Assembly (NCBI GenBank): GCA_014549065.1
Contig: JACDOX010000003.1
Coordinates: 16,061,877-16,125,876, forward strand
DNA: 64,000 nucleotides
DNA from: Cardinalis cardinalis
Taxonomy: Eukaryota; Chordata; Aves; Passeriformes; Cardinalidae
Direction: 5' to 3'
A model generated the notes under the pieces. That model was not told the DNA's origin. It did not search any database and saw nothing but the letters and a program-made list of their open reading frames with translations. Below are positions 12,501 through 22,793 of the stretch, one piece after another. Numbering within the stretch: position 1 is the stretch's first letter; each line of letters begins with the position of its first letter. The position numbers and the translations under genes were made by a program.

Positions 12501-15500
12501 CTTGGGAAGACAGATGCCATCACCCCAAACATCCCCCCCTTCCTCCTTCTTACCCCTAAGTTTATATGCTGAGCATGTCACCATATGGTGCAGAGTATCC
12601 TTTTGGCCAGTTTGGATCAGCTGTCCTAGCTGTGTCCTCTCCCAGCTTCCAGCACTCCCAGCCCCTTTGCTCATGGGAGGGTTGAGAGGCAGAAAATACT
12701 GTGTGTAAGCCCTGCTCAGAAAGAACTAAACCATCCCTGTATTACCCACACTGTTTCCAGCACAAATCCAAAACACACTGGCTGCTGTGAAGGAAATGAA
12801 CTCCACCCCAGCCAAAACCAGCAAGGCATGACATCCATTTCCAGAGCTGATGTCAAAAATGTCACAATGACATTTTTTTCTTTAAAGAAAAGCAGGCATC
12901 AGCTTATTCTTATCACAAAGTAATTCAACTTTCGAACTTCCAGGCTGCTCAACTGAAGGAAGAGGTCATCAAAGTCACACTGAACTGTGATGTTATTTTG
13001 CCTCCTTAACAATTATCTCATACATCTGAAATCAAAAGGAAGTATTTTGGCTTGCTTATGAGGTTTGGTTTGGGGTATTTTCATTTTAAGTACATATCCT
13101 TGTGGGTCTGTTCATTTCTGGGGCCTCACCAGAGATGCTTCACTGGTGTCAGCACAGCAAAGAGGCCCTGTAACCTCAGCAAGATGAACTATTNAGTACT
13201 CTGAGACCCAAGTGTGCCCCAGAAGGGAAAGGCCCTGGGGAAAGCTGAGAGGTAACATCTAGGCTAAAAACTGAAACTGAGCACAAAGTGTTGCAAAAAC
13301 CAAGTCACAGGCTACTTTAGGCAAATATTTCCAAAACTACTATCACCTGCTTCAAAAGAATACAGAAAACCAGATCTACAGTCCCTTAGCATGCCNCTAT
13401 TCCTCCCTCCCCAAGTCTGAATGAATTGTACTTCTCCCCTCACCCCCCACCCAACTATATATATATTTCAAGCAATATCTATTTCATAACTTCAGAATAA
13501 TACATGCACCATTTGGGGTTCATGGGGTTTTTTTCTTCTTTTAGGACAGCAAGTCAGTTACAATGATTATCAGCTATCCTGGGCAAAGTTCTGCAAGGTA
13601 CTGTTCCAAAAATAACACTAAACTCTTATTTCTCATAACACCCACAGCCATGCCTATCTTTGTTTCTGTGATGCTGCTGATAAGATTCCCACTNGCCATA
13701 TGTGGGACTTTCAGCTCAGCATAATCACATCCCTTGTAAAAATTTAACTGGGAAGAAAACACTTCCAGAAGCATAAAGCTTGGGATTAGTTATATTCCTT
13801 AGTTATATTCCTACAGATATCACAGTGTGCCATTAGAGTGCCTTATATATTTCTGTATATGATCAACTGAAAGTTGAAAGCATGCAATACATTTTTCATA
13901 AAGCATAAGTAAGACTTTTCATGTGTTTAGTTTTGACCTAAATTATTTCAAGACAGTCAATATATGCAATAACTTTGATGAGGAAGAGAGAATGTATTGA
14001 TAAAGAAGGGTAAGCTCCTTTAATTCATATTAACTACATTATTTAAACACGTGCAGAACCTTGGAAGGAAGTTCAACTTTCTCATCTTCTTTTCACTCAA
14101 AATATAAATGTATAACTAGAAAGAAACCACAGATGTGATTTTTATTCTCCTNGAAAAATTAGGTGCTTCCAATGCATATCTTAAAAATCAATTGGTTTTA
14201 TGTCAGGTTGAAAGAGAGATGTTACTCAAAACCACAGCTAAAATTGTGATTCTCACTTGAGAAAAGTAGCTTATTCTTAAGAAACTGAGAAGAAACTGTC
14301 ATGTGAATGTTGGGTAACATCACTCTCATGATTCTCCTCTCATGTCTGTTGGTTTTGATTGTGTTTTGTGGTTGTTTTTTAACTGTTAGGAACATTTGCC
14401 TGGGAAGTCTTTTACCTTTTGGGTTTGGCTCGAAGCAATTCTGGACTTGATTAAAAAACACATTCTTCCCCTTTGGATTGATGGGTGAGCAACAAGGGAA
14501 CTGCTGTCTATTGATCTCTCTCCACATTTTCTCTGTCCTTTACTCATCTCAGTTTTAGCCATGCAGAGGAGTATTTGCAACGAGTTGAACACTTCTGTCT
14601 CCCTTCTCCCATTCATAACTTTTGGAAATTGCTGTCAAAGGGGAGCAACANGGGATCTCTTAGAAATGCAAGTTTAGATCTGTTCTTCAGTTCTGTCTAT
14701 GCAGTCAAGTACTGGGATAAATTTCACCAGGCTTCATAGTACTTTGAGCTCAATGCCATACTCCATGTGTAATCCCACAAAGCTTTGGTCATAGCCCCCA
14801 AGCCTTATAAAGCTTTGTAACCAAGTTTTGAACACCTGTAAAAAGTCTGGCCTGATCAANGCCAGGCTGGATTGTTCTGANCAACCTGGTCTGGTGAAAG
14901 ATATCCCTGTCCACAGCAGGGGATTTGGAACCAGGTGAACTTTAAGGTCCCTTCCAACCCAGGCCCTTCTGTGATTCTACCCATTGCACAGATCCAAGTC
15001 TGTATTTTTTTTTTCCAAAAGTAAACCCATGATTTCCTGTTATACCTCAGGTACATAATGGGATTTGTAAGCAAAGAAAAGGAACGAATTCTGCTGAAAG
15101 ACAAGACACCAGGAACTTTCTTACTAAGGTTTAGTGAGAGCAATCTGGGTGGAATTACCTTCACTTGGGTGGATCAGCTAGAAAATGGTAAGTATAATTA
15201 AAATTAAAAAAAACAAAACCAAGCCAACAGTGAAATGAAAAGTAACCCAAACTCTACAATATACCTACAAAACAGGAGTCAATTTTTGTTTGGTTTGAAA
15301 GTAAAATTCACATGTATCATGTCACTGTATGGTTTTGGACAAGATACAAGTATCATAATTTCTCAAACACAAACCAAAACTCTGACATTCTACCTCTGAG
15401 CCCTTTATATTAACAAAACTCTCTATGAGGTGCACCTGCTAACTGCAGGCTTTAGATTTGTTTCTAAATACGCAGAAATTAAATATTGAAAGATACTAAC

Positions 15501-18500
15501 ATAGCTAAGAACAGGTAAAGCCTGCACAAGTGTAAACCTCAAAAGAAATGCAAAAAATGTGTTCCAGCTGCAGTTGCTCATCTACAGGTTATGGTTCCTT
15601 TGTGTTTTTGCAGGAGATGTAACATTTCATTCGGTGGAACCCTACAACAAAGGTCGCTTATCTGCCCTGCCGTTTGCTGACATACTGCGCGACTACAAAG
15701 TTATCATGGCAGACAACGTTCCTGAAAACCCCCTCAAGTACCTGTACCCAGATATCCCCAAAGATAAAGCCTTTGGCAAACACTACAGCTGTCAGCCAAA
15801 CGAAGGTTAGGCTCCACTTCTCTATTTACCCTTCCTGCACAGCAGCTGCAAAGTCAAGAGGCAATTTGAGCACTGCAGGGAGAGAACAGATTAAGATGCC
15901 TCCTGTAATAGTCATCTTCATGAGAACTGTTTAAACATGTGTCTGTCATTTAGACAGCTTCATTTTGCAAATACATCCCTGGTCTTAGAGGTTACAGTAG
16001 AGATGATGACTATATTTAAAGGAAGCTAAGAAATGGATTTTTTTTCTCTGACTGATGCATCACAAAATTCAGTGCTTGGGTGTTTAACAGAGAGGAAACT
16101 GAAAAGTCATCCTGCTATTGGCTTCATAGTTGTGTTACACTGTAGCATGCTGTCTCTTTAATTTCAAGAAAACTCAGTATTTCCCAAAAAGCTTGGAAGC
16201 CTGACTTTGTTTCATTTCATGCAATGGAACCCTAAAACAAAGGCTGCTTATCTGCACCACCTTTTCCCAATATACTGCACAATTACCAAGTTATTATGGC
16301 AGACAAAAACCCCTGGCAACTGCAGTGGAAAATGCAAAAAGGCTAAACAAGGATGGTTCCAAATATGTTCAGGCCCANGTTCTTTTATGTCCAAGTTACA
16401 AATCAGCTCATTTTTAGAACAAATTCATTCTCGCTTAAAGAAAGCCCTCAAAGCATTATTTTTTTAACAGATAAAACACATTCTTCTAGACTTTCAGTAT
16501 CAAAGGTTACAATTCCATTTGAACTCAAATTTNTACACAACTCAAAAATATTTGGAGGCTACAGTACTTTTCTCCCTCTTCATTTTAACTCTGTGGACTT
16601 TGCCTAATGCTCCAATCTAAAATCTTACATATATGCTTAATTTCATGCAAAAGAATTGGAATTCAGAACACATTGCCGAAGCTGTCTCTGTAGAGGCAGA
16701 GCTCCAAGCCTTTGCAGAACTGAAATCTGCAGGCTCAGAGTACCAAACTTCAGGAATTGTATATTTGCTTTGTAGGCCTAACGAAATCTCTTTCATCAGT
16801 TGCAGTATTATATTGTGTTTCATATCAAGGGAGCACAGGCAATTCTGTGATTAAGATCTGAACTCAAGGACTAATCTCAGGAATTCCCCTCACTTTTATG
16901 GCTACNTATTTATGCAGGGACTTCACAATTTATTATTGCCTGCAGCACTTAAGCAAATAATCTATTTCAAATAGATAATAAAATTACTAGACAATATTTA
17001 ATTTCTCTACTCTTTATTCTAGTCTCAAAGCCCTCGGATGGAGGAGGGAAAGGTTATGTTCCTTCTGTATTTATCCCAGTCTCCAAAATGTAAGTATCCT
17101 CACAGGTGTGGTACACTTTACCCGTTATTTTTACTTAATTTACATCCCATTTCAGAGTTTCCCCTGCCTCCTTTCCCCAAACTATTTGAAAATAGTTTGG
17201 CAAGGACTGCTGAAGACAAGAAAGGGCAGTAAAGGACTTCACCTGTAGAGTGCTTTTTCCATTCATGGGGCAAACCATTGGTAAAAATTGAATGCAGATT
17301 TTATGGTACTCTGATCTACTTTTCTTTCACTGACTCCTTTTTTTCCCCAGCAGCTGATGTTAGGGGCAAGGAAAGAGGACAAAACTGACTCAATCTCCTA
17401 CATTTTTAAGTGTATATCAGGTTGTTGCATGAGCTTACAGGGCCACTAGCAAGCCTGAGGACAGGGTTAATAAACTTAAAAAACATTCATCATACTCCAC
17501 TGATGTGCACAGAGGGATTCAAGTTTTTTCTTAGATTATTTTTGCTTTTTTTTTTCTTTTTAGCTTAAATGACTCTACAGAACCACATTCTCCATCAGAT
17601 CTGCTTCCAATGTCTCCAAGCGTTTATGCTGTGCTGAGAGAACACCTGAGTCCCACAGCCATTGAAACTGCTGTAAGTTGTAAACTTTCCCATTCATAAG
17701 TAAATATTAAGCAAACAGGATACAGCACAGATGCTGGTTAATAAAAGGCTGCTTGTGCAACTGTGAATCAGAGCTCTTTCATCACTTGCTGCATTACATT
17801 CTTAAACAATGGTGCAGATATTTCCTATTCTAAATGGTGCAGGATACTGCAAGCATCTTGAAAGCACTGGAATTGCCTGACATGCTGGGGAATGAATCAT
17901 GAATATCAAAACACAAAGATCCCAGAGTTCTTGCACAAATGAAGGCTTTATACTGACAAATACATGCTACCTATACTAATTCTCTGGATGGCACAAAAGC
18001 CTGGACTTGCTCAGGGGAGCTGCCCAAGGAATATGATAATTTCCAATTCAGCAAACTTGCACAACTTTTCCACACTGCAAGATTTTTACATGGGGTTTCA
18101 AAGTGCAAAANTAAAAGTCAACTAAAACACTTTCAGCAAAGAAAAGTAATGTTATCTTAGTATATAGAAAGGTTAGGAAAATACTCTATGAACATCATAT
18201 TTTTTTTAAATTTGTCTTTTCCTTATTGACTAGAAATTATGTTCTGAATCATCATGGCTCAGAGTCCTTAGAACAATGATATATAGCCAGGTGGGAATTT
18301 GTCCAGCAGACTTTTCTCAGCAAGCACAGCAGTGGTTTGGCTCTAGCAGCTTTAGAAGAAAATCTCCTTTTTTAACACTAGCCCTTAACTTTGTGTATGT
18401 TCAATGATTTATGATCTTAAAATGGTCATGTATTTAAAAGCCTGCCAACTCCCCTTCAAATGCCTCTCTGTAAACACTTCTCCTTACCCACAAACAGAAC

Positions 18501-19825
18501 AAAACTANACCAGAACCCTGATTGTCAGTGATTAAAAGTGCAGTTAAACTTTATATACAAGTGGATGCATTCTTTAATACATCAACCTGAAAATCCACTC
18601 AAGAGCAAGATATCTTTTTTTATTCTTCACTTTTTTCTCCGATGGCACTTGTGACAAACTAGTTTTTCGGCTGAAAATGAAATAACCAGCCTGAATTAAA
18701 ATTCTGCATTAAAACCTACCCCACCCAATCCAGGACATGTCCCCACTCATTTCTATTTTGGTTTATAACATGTGGAAATGGTTCTGACCTCCTCAACTGC
18801 ACTTACGAACAATGCACGCATTTGCTTTCCTGAACTTTCGTCAGAGTAAAGAACAGTTGGATTCACTTTCAGTTAACATCAGCCTCCAAACATTTTTGGT
18901 TTCTTCTTGCATGCTCAGTAAATCTCAAAACCAGCTCTATTCAGAGCTTCAAAATTAGCTGTGACCATGGCCATTGTTTAAGGTCCTAACCTGACAAAAA
19001 GAATGTGCCTGGCAGCAAACTGCAAGTGTTAAATACCATTTTAAAGGTACCAAGCCCAGTGGCTCAGTGCTGCTAGGTGGTAAGTGATGTTTCTGTAGGC
19101 TCTTACTAGAAAGTTCTGCTAGAAATTGCATGAGAAAAATAGTTTTAGAAGATTTTTTAAAGAATTCCTTCCTTCCCTTTTCCATTCAATTTACCTTGCT
19201 AAATGGAAATGTGGAAAATACAGAAGTTTTTTATTTATCAAATTCACACAACAATCTACCCTGCTGAAGAGCTGGCTGAGTATACCAAGCAGACAATTTG
19301 CACTATTAAAGCAAAAAATGGCATGAAATGCCAATAAAAAAACATCATGTGAGATACAGAAAACTAGAGTGAAATCTGCAGCAGGACAAAATATCCTACA
19401 ACTGAGTAACTCACTCTTAGCAAGATATACTTTCTGCAGTCTTGCTGAATTCCCTTCTATTTCCCCCCAGTCCAGCTTCCCTTACCCATCAAAAGAACAA
19501 GACTCCAGGAAGAACCCTGCTATACATATCCACAGGCTTCAAGAACCACAAAGTTCATACAAAAATAAATACCATGCTTATTCTTACTGCAACNGTTTCC
19601 GACACAGCGTCTTGTAAAGAGCATTCCTCTATTTTATAAACAACTAGAAACAGGATTTTCAGATCCTTATCCATTTGCATGACATTTCCAAAGTGACTCT
19701 GCAGTTACTTTGAGCCAGAAAAGGTTTCATCTGCATTTTCTTGTGAACAAACAGCTGTGAGGGCNATGAGACTAATATTTTCCTTTTTTTCCTTCTAGCT
19801 GAGTTCTCCTTACTCAACTGACTGA
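485..19825 (+). CDS. STAT4: STAT4, coding exons 5-23 (5' end outside window)
   Basis: STAT4 is a latent cytoplasmic transcription factor activated by JAK2/TYK2 downstream of IL-12 and type I interferon (family knowledge). Nineteen exons join without a frame break into 594 residues plus stop; human STAT4 has about 748, so roughly 150 N-terminal residues lie before base 1. Order seen: coiled coil (local residues 1 to about 165), DNA-binding domain (about 165-335), linker, SH2 with the phosphotyrosine-binding Arg in GTFLLRFSES (codon 15127-15129), tail Tyr in KGYVPSVF (17055-17057, human Tyr693 equivalent), and Ser in LPMSP (17613-17615, human Ser721 equivalent). It is assigned to STAT4 rather than STAT1 by these tail motifs and the NNPPAATLSQLLEV segment. 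The next gene downstream is its paralogue STAT1 in the same orientation, with mostly identical exon sizes. Confidence 0.97.
2118..2203 (+). CDS. STAT4: STAT4 coding exon 6
   Basis: An 86-bp coiled-coil exon encoding EQNDKNSALIKQEM and ending LDYKRK. The acceptor is CCTGCAG and the donor GTTAGT. Confidence 0.94.
2829..2980 (+). CDS. STAT4: STAT4 coding exon 7
   Basis: A 152-bp coiled-coil exon with the STAT-typical DWKRRQQIACIGGP motif. It is the same length as STAT1 coding exon 7. The acceptor is TTTTGCAG and the donor GTAAAC. Confidence 0.95.
4130..4288 (+). CDS. STAT4: STAT4 coding exon 8
   Basis: A 159-bp exon closing the coiled coil (FTLLAESLFQVRRQLEKL). The frame requires the donor GTGCGT at 4289, which restores Asn-Ser-Phe across the junction as in human STAT4. 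A stronger-looking GTAAGC sits 4 nt downstream. One N falls in a Glu/Asp codon at 4214. Confidence 0.92.
5183..5275 (+). CDS. STAT4: STAT4 coding exon 9
   Basis: A 93-bp exon ([17 protein letters not shown]) that enters the DNA-binding domain. It is the same size as STAT1 exon 9. The acceptor is CACACAG and the donor GTAAGG. Confidence 0.95.
6116..6175 (+). CDS. STAT4: STAT4 coding exon 10
   Basis: A 60-bp DNA-binding-domain exon (LLIKLPE, then NYQIRVKATIDK, with one N in a probable Leu codon). It is the same size as STAT1 exon 10. Confidence 0.93.
6959..6976 (+). CDS. STAT4: STAT4 coding exon 11, 18-bp microexon
   Basis: An 18-nt exon contributing about six residues (NVSTVS across its borders), flanked by CTCTTTTAG and GTAAGA. 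The phase fits exons 10 and 12, and the residues match human NVSTLS. The STAT1 counterpart is 30 bp. Without homology it would be missed. Confidence 0.88.
7058..7151 (+). CDS. STAT4: STAT4 coding exon 12
   Basis: A 94-bp DNA-binding-domain exon (NRRFVLCGTHVKAMNM, then NGSLSVEFRHL). It is the same size as STAT1 exon 12. Only 81 bp of intron separates it from the microexon. Confidence 0.95.
7458..7560. repeat. A/C-rich low-complexity tract
   Basis: An AAACC/CAAAC-like stretch with almost no G or T, in a STAT4 intron. There is no exact repeat period. Confidence 0.6.
8061..8105 (+). CDS. STAT4: STAT4 coding exon 13
   Basis: A 45-bp exon (QPKEMKTSAGSKGNE), a surface-loop segment of the DNA-binding domain. 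The donor is GTTTGT. Confidence 0.9.
8106..10301 (+). other. STAT4: STAT4 intron 13
   Basis: A 2.2-kb intron. It contains an AT-rich TA run near 8680-8716 and nothing else I recognise. The ORFs in it are short and show no homology I can name. Confidence 0.7.
10302..10385 (+). CDS. STAT4: STAT4 coding exon 14
   Basis: An 84-bp exon (GPHMVTEELHSISFETQ). It is the same size as STAT1 exon 14. The acceptor is TTCCCTCAG and the donor GTGAGT. Confidence 0.95.
10654..10752 (+). CDS. STAT4: STAT4 coding exon 15
   Basis: A 99-bp exon (TSSLPVVMISNVSQLPNAWA) containing the STAT DNA-contact region. It is the same size as STAT1 exon 15. Confidence 0.96.
12024..12159 (+). CDS. STAT4: STAT4 coding exon 16
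   Basis: A 136-bp exon at the DNA-binding/linker boundary (NLSFFNNPPAATLSQLLEV). It is the same size as STAT1 exon 16. An ERVL-type LTR begins about 80 bp into the following intron. Confidence 0.96.
12240..12828 (-). mobile_element. ERVL-type solo LTR, copy 1 (minus orientation)
   Basis: This long non-coding repeat matches the endogenous-retrovirus LTR family common in songbirds. On the minus strand it begins with a GCTGGTTTTGGCTGG-like end, has a TATA-like ATATAAA (plus 12561-12567), and ends near an AACCCACAAT-like terminus. Its landmarks recur in order at 24655-25168. No internal retroviral genes are present, so it is a solo LTR. Exact ends and target-site duplication could not be fixed. 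It sits in STAT4 intron 16, antisense to the gene. Confidence 0.8.
13545..13597 (+). CDS. STAT4: STAT4 coding exon 17
   Basis: A 53-bp linker exon (GQQVSYNDYQLSWAKFCK). It is one codon shorter than STAT1 exon 17 (56 bp). Confidence 0.93.
14390..14484 (+). CDS. STAT4: STAT4 coding exon 18
   Basis: A 95-bp linker exon (EHLPGKSFTFWVWLEAILDL). It is the same size as STAT1 exon 18. The donor is GTGAGC. Confidence 0.95.
14875..14985 (+). mobile_element. CR1 LINE 3' fragment
   Basis: A typical avian CR1 3' end: CAACCTGGTCTGGTG, then AAGGTCCCTTCCAACCCAGG, then TGTGATTCTA. It lies in STAT4 intron 18, about 65 bp before exon 19. Confidence 0.88.
15051..15187 (+). CDS. STAT4: STAT4 coding exon 19 (SH2, pTyr-binding Arg)
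   Basis: A 137-bp exon starting the SH2 core (MGFVSKEKERILLKDK, then GTFLLRFSES). The invariant Arg codon is at 15127-15129. It is one codon shorter than the STAT1 counterpart. Confidence 0.96.
15614..15805 (+). CDS. STAT4: STAT4 coding exon 20 (SH2)
   Basis: A 192-bp exon for the second half of SH2 (VEPYNKGRLSALPFADILRD, then ENPLKYLYPDIP). A decayed partial copy of this exon lies at 16203-16325 in the following intron. Confidence 0.96.
16203..16325 (+). pseudogene. Decayed duplicate of STAT4 coding exon 20
   Basis: By eye, 66 of 82 bases match STAT4 exon 20 (15635-15716) with no gap. The translation keeps the frame (NKGCLSAPPFPNIL, then VIMAD) but has an in-frame TAA where exon 20 has the Tyr of VEPY. 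Both G-to-A changes at GCGCGAC, giving GCACAAT, look like CpG decay. Similarity fades after the shared GCAGACAA. No convincing splice sites flank it. It resembles STAT4 more than the STAT1 paralogue, so it is a local duplication inside STAT4. It is not expected to be expressed. Confidence 0.85.
17023..17089 (+). CDS. STAT4: STAT4 coding exon 21 (activation Tyr)
   Basis: A 67-bp exon encoding GGGKGYVPSVFIPVSK. The JAK-phosphorylated Tyr (human Tyr693 equivalent) is codon 17055-17057. Confidence 0.95.
17564..17672 (+). CDS. STAT4: STAT4 coding exon 22 (transactivation domain)
   Basis: A 109-bp exon (EPHSPSDLLPMSPSVYAVLR). The LPMSP Ser (human Ser721 equivalent) is codon 17613-17615. Confidence 0.95.
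17673..19798 (+). other. STAT4: STAT4 last intron
   Basis: A 2.1-kb intron before the 27-bp terminal coding exon. I see no repeats of known type or conserved ORFs in it. Confidence 0.7.
19799..19825 (+). CDS. STAT4: STAT4 coding exon 23, stop codon
   Basis: The last 27 coding bases, LSSPYSTD then TGA at 19823-19825, compared with human MKSPYSAE. Phase 0 and the acceptor CCTTCTAG agree. Confidence 0.92.
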   Translation: MSSPYSTD

Positions 19826-21430
19826 AGTGCNCATACTGGAAAAATCAGTAATTGTGTGAACACTGGATGGGTTAAAGAAGTCATAATTTTTTTTTCCTGT
19901 CACCTTGAAAGTCAGCTTTTCTGGAAACCATTNCATTATTCTTAGGCCTCTTTCAACAACACATAAACAAGGAATTTTCTCCCTAGGGATTCAAACAGCC
20001 TTTTGCAAGTCAGATTTGCTGTTGTCACTGAAAAAAAACCAAATTCTTTCTGGCTTGGGAAGCATTTGACTTCAGTGGGGTCCCAGCAGAGATAAATTTT
20101 ACTTGCTAATTTAACTAATTTCCATAGAATTGCTGTAAATATGAGAGCATAAGAACGGAATGTTTTGCTTCTGAAGACAGCATATAATGATAACAAAAGA
20201 CATTAATGTGTTTGGAGAAATTAGGATTTATGATGTTAAATACTTTCTGCTTATTTATAATCTTATACACCACTGATTCAGATACTATTTCAAAGCAAAG
20301 ATTCTTGTTCCCCTAACTTTGGAGAAAAGCAATCCCCAGATACCTCTGGAATATTCAAAGATGAATTGCCTTCAACATAGATTTTTATNTGGCACCACAG
20401 CAGAAGCTGTGGAAGGCAGGTAGGCAAGGCTGGGGAGAGAAGGGAGTTCCAGAAAGGAAGCAGACATAAAACTTGTGGTGTTGAAAAGGCTGTCTCCATT
20501 TCTCCACTGGAAGAGAGAGTTAGTAAAACTTCCCCTCTCACAGAATAGTTGCAGAAGTAAATCTGTTTGGGCAGGAGGCACTCAGATACCCCAGCAAGTA
20601 CTGTCAGAAAGTCTACAAATAAAAAAATCCCAATCTGACACAGTTTGGATGCTAACTGGTCAATGGCAACAGGGAAGCAGTTTTAAAACACAGTTACTGG
20701 AGAGCTGCAGCATTTGCTGACCACCTGGAAACTTGTGCTGTGTGACAGGACATTACATGCCTGTCACAGGCTCACTTAATTAGCAAGACAACTAGTTTTT
20801 GTAAAAACAGTACATTGCACTCTTTAAATACTCCTTTTTTTCCTTTCAGACGTATTTATTGCTGAGTTTGGGTTGTTTGGTTTTGTTGTTTTGGTTTTAT
20901 TTCCCCCAGTGTTATCCCTAAAATCTCTATTAACAGAATAATAATAAACAGGCAGCTTCAAGGGCACTGTATTTCACAAATGCAGGTTCAATCAAAATGC
21001 AAGTTTTGCCCACAGAATGCATGCAAACACATGGTTAATGCATGCAAAGCTCTTAAACACAAAGCCTTGAACATTTGCACCTTACAGCTTTCTCAAGCAG
21101 GTATAAATGAGACTTCTGTGATGAAAACAGAACCTCCTTGAATCAGTAAGACATAATTTTACTTTCATTTCTCCTTTCACCCATGCTCTTTAGGTTAGTT
21201 GAAAGTGAGTGAGCGGAAACAAAGTAATGAGATATTTTTGTGATACATGGAAGTGAATTTCAAAGAAACAAGCACATCTCTGTTCATTACACTGAGTGAT
21301 TCAAAGCAAGCTGCACATAAGTTCAGCAAGCATCACGTATAAAATAAAAAAACAAGAGCAATTCTGTATATAGCTTGGTAATATCTGTAATTTATATAAC
21401 CAGCATGAATAAAATCTGATTTTGGCTTCA
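19826..21430 (+). other. STAT4: STAT4 3' UTR (probable extent)
   Basis: Non-coding sequence after the stop. Candidate AATAAA signals are at 20618-20623, 20943-20948 and 21408-21413. The last is followed by a T/G-rich stretch and is taken as the distal end. Which site is used cannot be told from sequence. Confidence 0.5.
21408..21413 (+). terminator. Candidate STAT4 polyadenylation signal
   Basis: AATAAA followed within about 15 bp by GATTTTGGCTT. Upstream alternatives at 20618 and 20943 are equally canonical. Confidence 0.45.
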
Positions 21431-21439
21431 AGCTGCATA

Positions 21440-22519
21440 CCCGGACCCTGTGGATTTTTTCCAAGGCACAACAAAAACAGTCTTGCTGCCTTTTGGTTGA
21501 CCTTAAACTGAGCTACAGACANTAATACAATACAGACAGTAACACAATTCTAAAGCAGGAAACATGACCTCCCTGACATCAGCTGTTGCATGTCTTTTCA
21601 TTCTAACCTCTTCTCACAATCTTAATACAAACAAAATAGGGGATATCTTTTATTTTTGACCACCTCAACTTCATGAGAAGTACTATAAGACAAGATCAGA
21701 TGTGACATGAGAATCAGTCTCCTTTTTCCTTCTTCCCTGCTCTTCATGCAAGGCAACCCTTCAAGACTCCCAAGTATTAATTTCAATATAACTGGAGTTT
21801 CTGAACAGCACCATGGGTCAGGGTTTGGCATGACAGTTCCTGCTATTGCTTCTGAACAGATTTTTTGCATAGGGTNAACTTAATGTCTTGTTGAAAAGAT
21901 CTGCCTTGAGATCATTTCACTGCTTAAAAGGAAGACTGGAATAATTTATCTGTAGGATGAATGCACACAGTCCTTCCATTAAAAAAGTGAGAATTTTGTC
22001 CTTATGCCACGATGAATAAGAACACAGCTCTCCAATGAAACAATGGTGGGAGGAAAAACACAAAAATGGGGTGCTGAGATGCTACCAGAAATGAAAACAA
22101 AAAATCTGCTTTTAAGTAGTTCTACTAACTGTGGTTGTGCTTTTGCTGTGTTTTGCAACGGCAAAGTGAGAAAATGTGATTGTTTTGTGCTTTGTTTTGG
22201 TGCGTCACTGTACNATTCTAATTAAAAAACACAAAACCNGTCAGTTACCTTCTTCATAGCTTTTATTCATAGCCATGTTTATAGATCTACTGGTCCCCAG
22301 TATTTCACACCANGACGTTTACCAAACAGGCCTCCTATTTCATTTTTTCATGAAGTAAGACCAGCCTCCTCCACCTGTGGAGGGAAGGGGCACAGACTGC
22401 ATTTGAAAACCCACAGCAAAGCCTGGACTTCAACATCCCACTCTGTCAGCTTCAAGCACCAGACAAAACCCAAAAAGGCTACGCGGGACCAAAAGGCAGA
22501 GGGAAGNGAAGGGAAGGCT
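21440..22519. other. STAT4-STAT1 spacer
   Basis: About 1.1 kb of AT-rich sequence between the probable STAT4 3' end and the STAT1 CpG island. No gene or repeat recognised. Confidence 0.6.
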
Positions 22520-22636
22520 CAGCCGCCCACAGTTCATGGGCACAGGGGCTGGCCAAGCGGGCAGGAATGGCCGAGCCAGGAGCCGGGGCAGCCGCGCACC
22601 CCCGCGGCCCCCGCCGCCCTCAGGGCCCCGCGCTGG

Positions 22637-22646
22637 TTTCGCTTTC
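22637..22646 (-). promoter_or_regulatory. ISRE / IRF-binding site
   Basis: TTTCGCTTTC, which reads GAAAGCGAAA on the minus strand, is an exact GAAANNGAAA ISRE core (bound by ISGF3 and IRF1-type factors). The context continues into CGCCTTCG. It fits the known interferon-inducibility of STAT1. Confidence 0.7.
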
Positions 22647-22659
22647 GCCTTCGCCGCCT

Positions 22660-22668
22660 TTCCCAGAA
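22660..22668 (+). promoter_or_regulatory. GAS element (STAT dimer site)
   Basis: TTCCCAGAA is a perfect TTCN3GAA palindrome, the binding site for STAT1 homodimers. It lies 13 bp after the ISRE core and directly before an E-box. It suggests positive autoregulation (inference). Confidence 0.65.
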
Positions 22669-22678
22669 GTCACGTGAC
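22669..22678 (+). promoter_or_regulatory. E-box palindrome GTCACGTGAC
   Basis: A 10-bp perfect palindrome centred on CACGTG, the high-affinity USF/MITF/TFE-type E-box. It abuts the GAS site with no spacer. Confidence 0.65.
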
Positions 22679-22689
22679 GCGCCCTCCGC

Positions 22690-22793
22690 CCGGGAACGCC
22701 CCCGGCCCGCCTCCGCGCACGCGCACATGGGCGGGCGCGCGGCTCCCCGAGCGCCCCGGCACCGTGACAGCGCCGAGCCGGAGCCCAGGCGAG
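22690..22793 (+). other. STAT1: Putative STAT1 non-coding exon 1
   Basis: The transcription start is not visible. The 3' border is proposed at GCGAG/GTGAGG (GT at 22794), the best donor downstream of the ISRE/GAS/E-box cluster. A further small non-coding exon in 22794-25277 is possible but not identified. Confidence 0.4.

Noticed and set aside
12344..12708. Three overlapping plus-strand open frames
   Set aside because: They lie entirely within a non-coding LTR.
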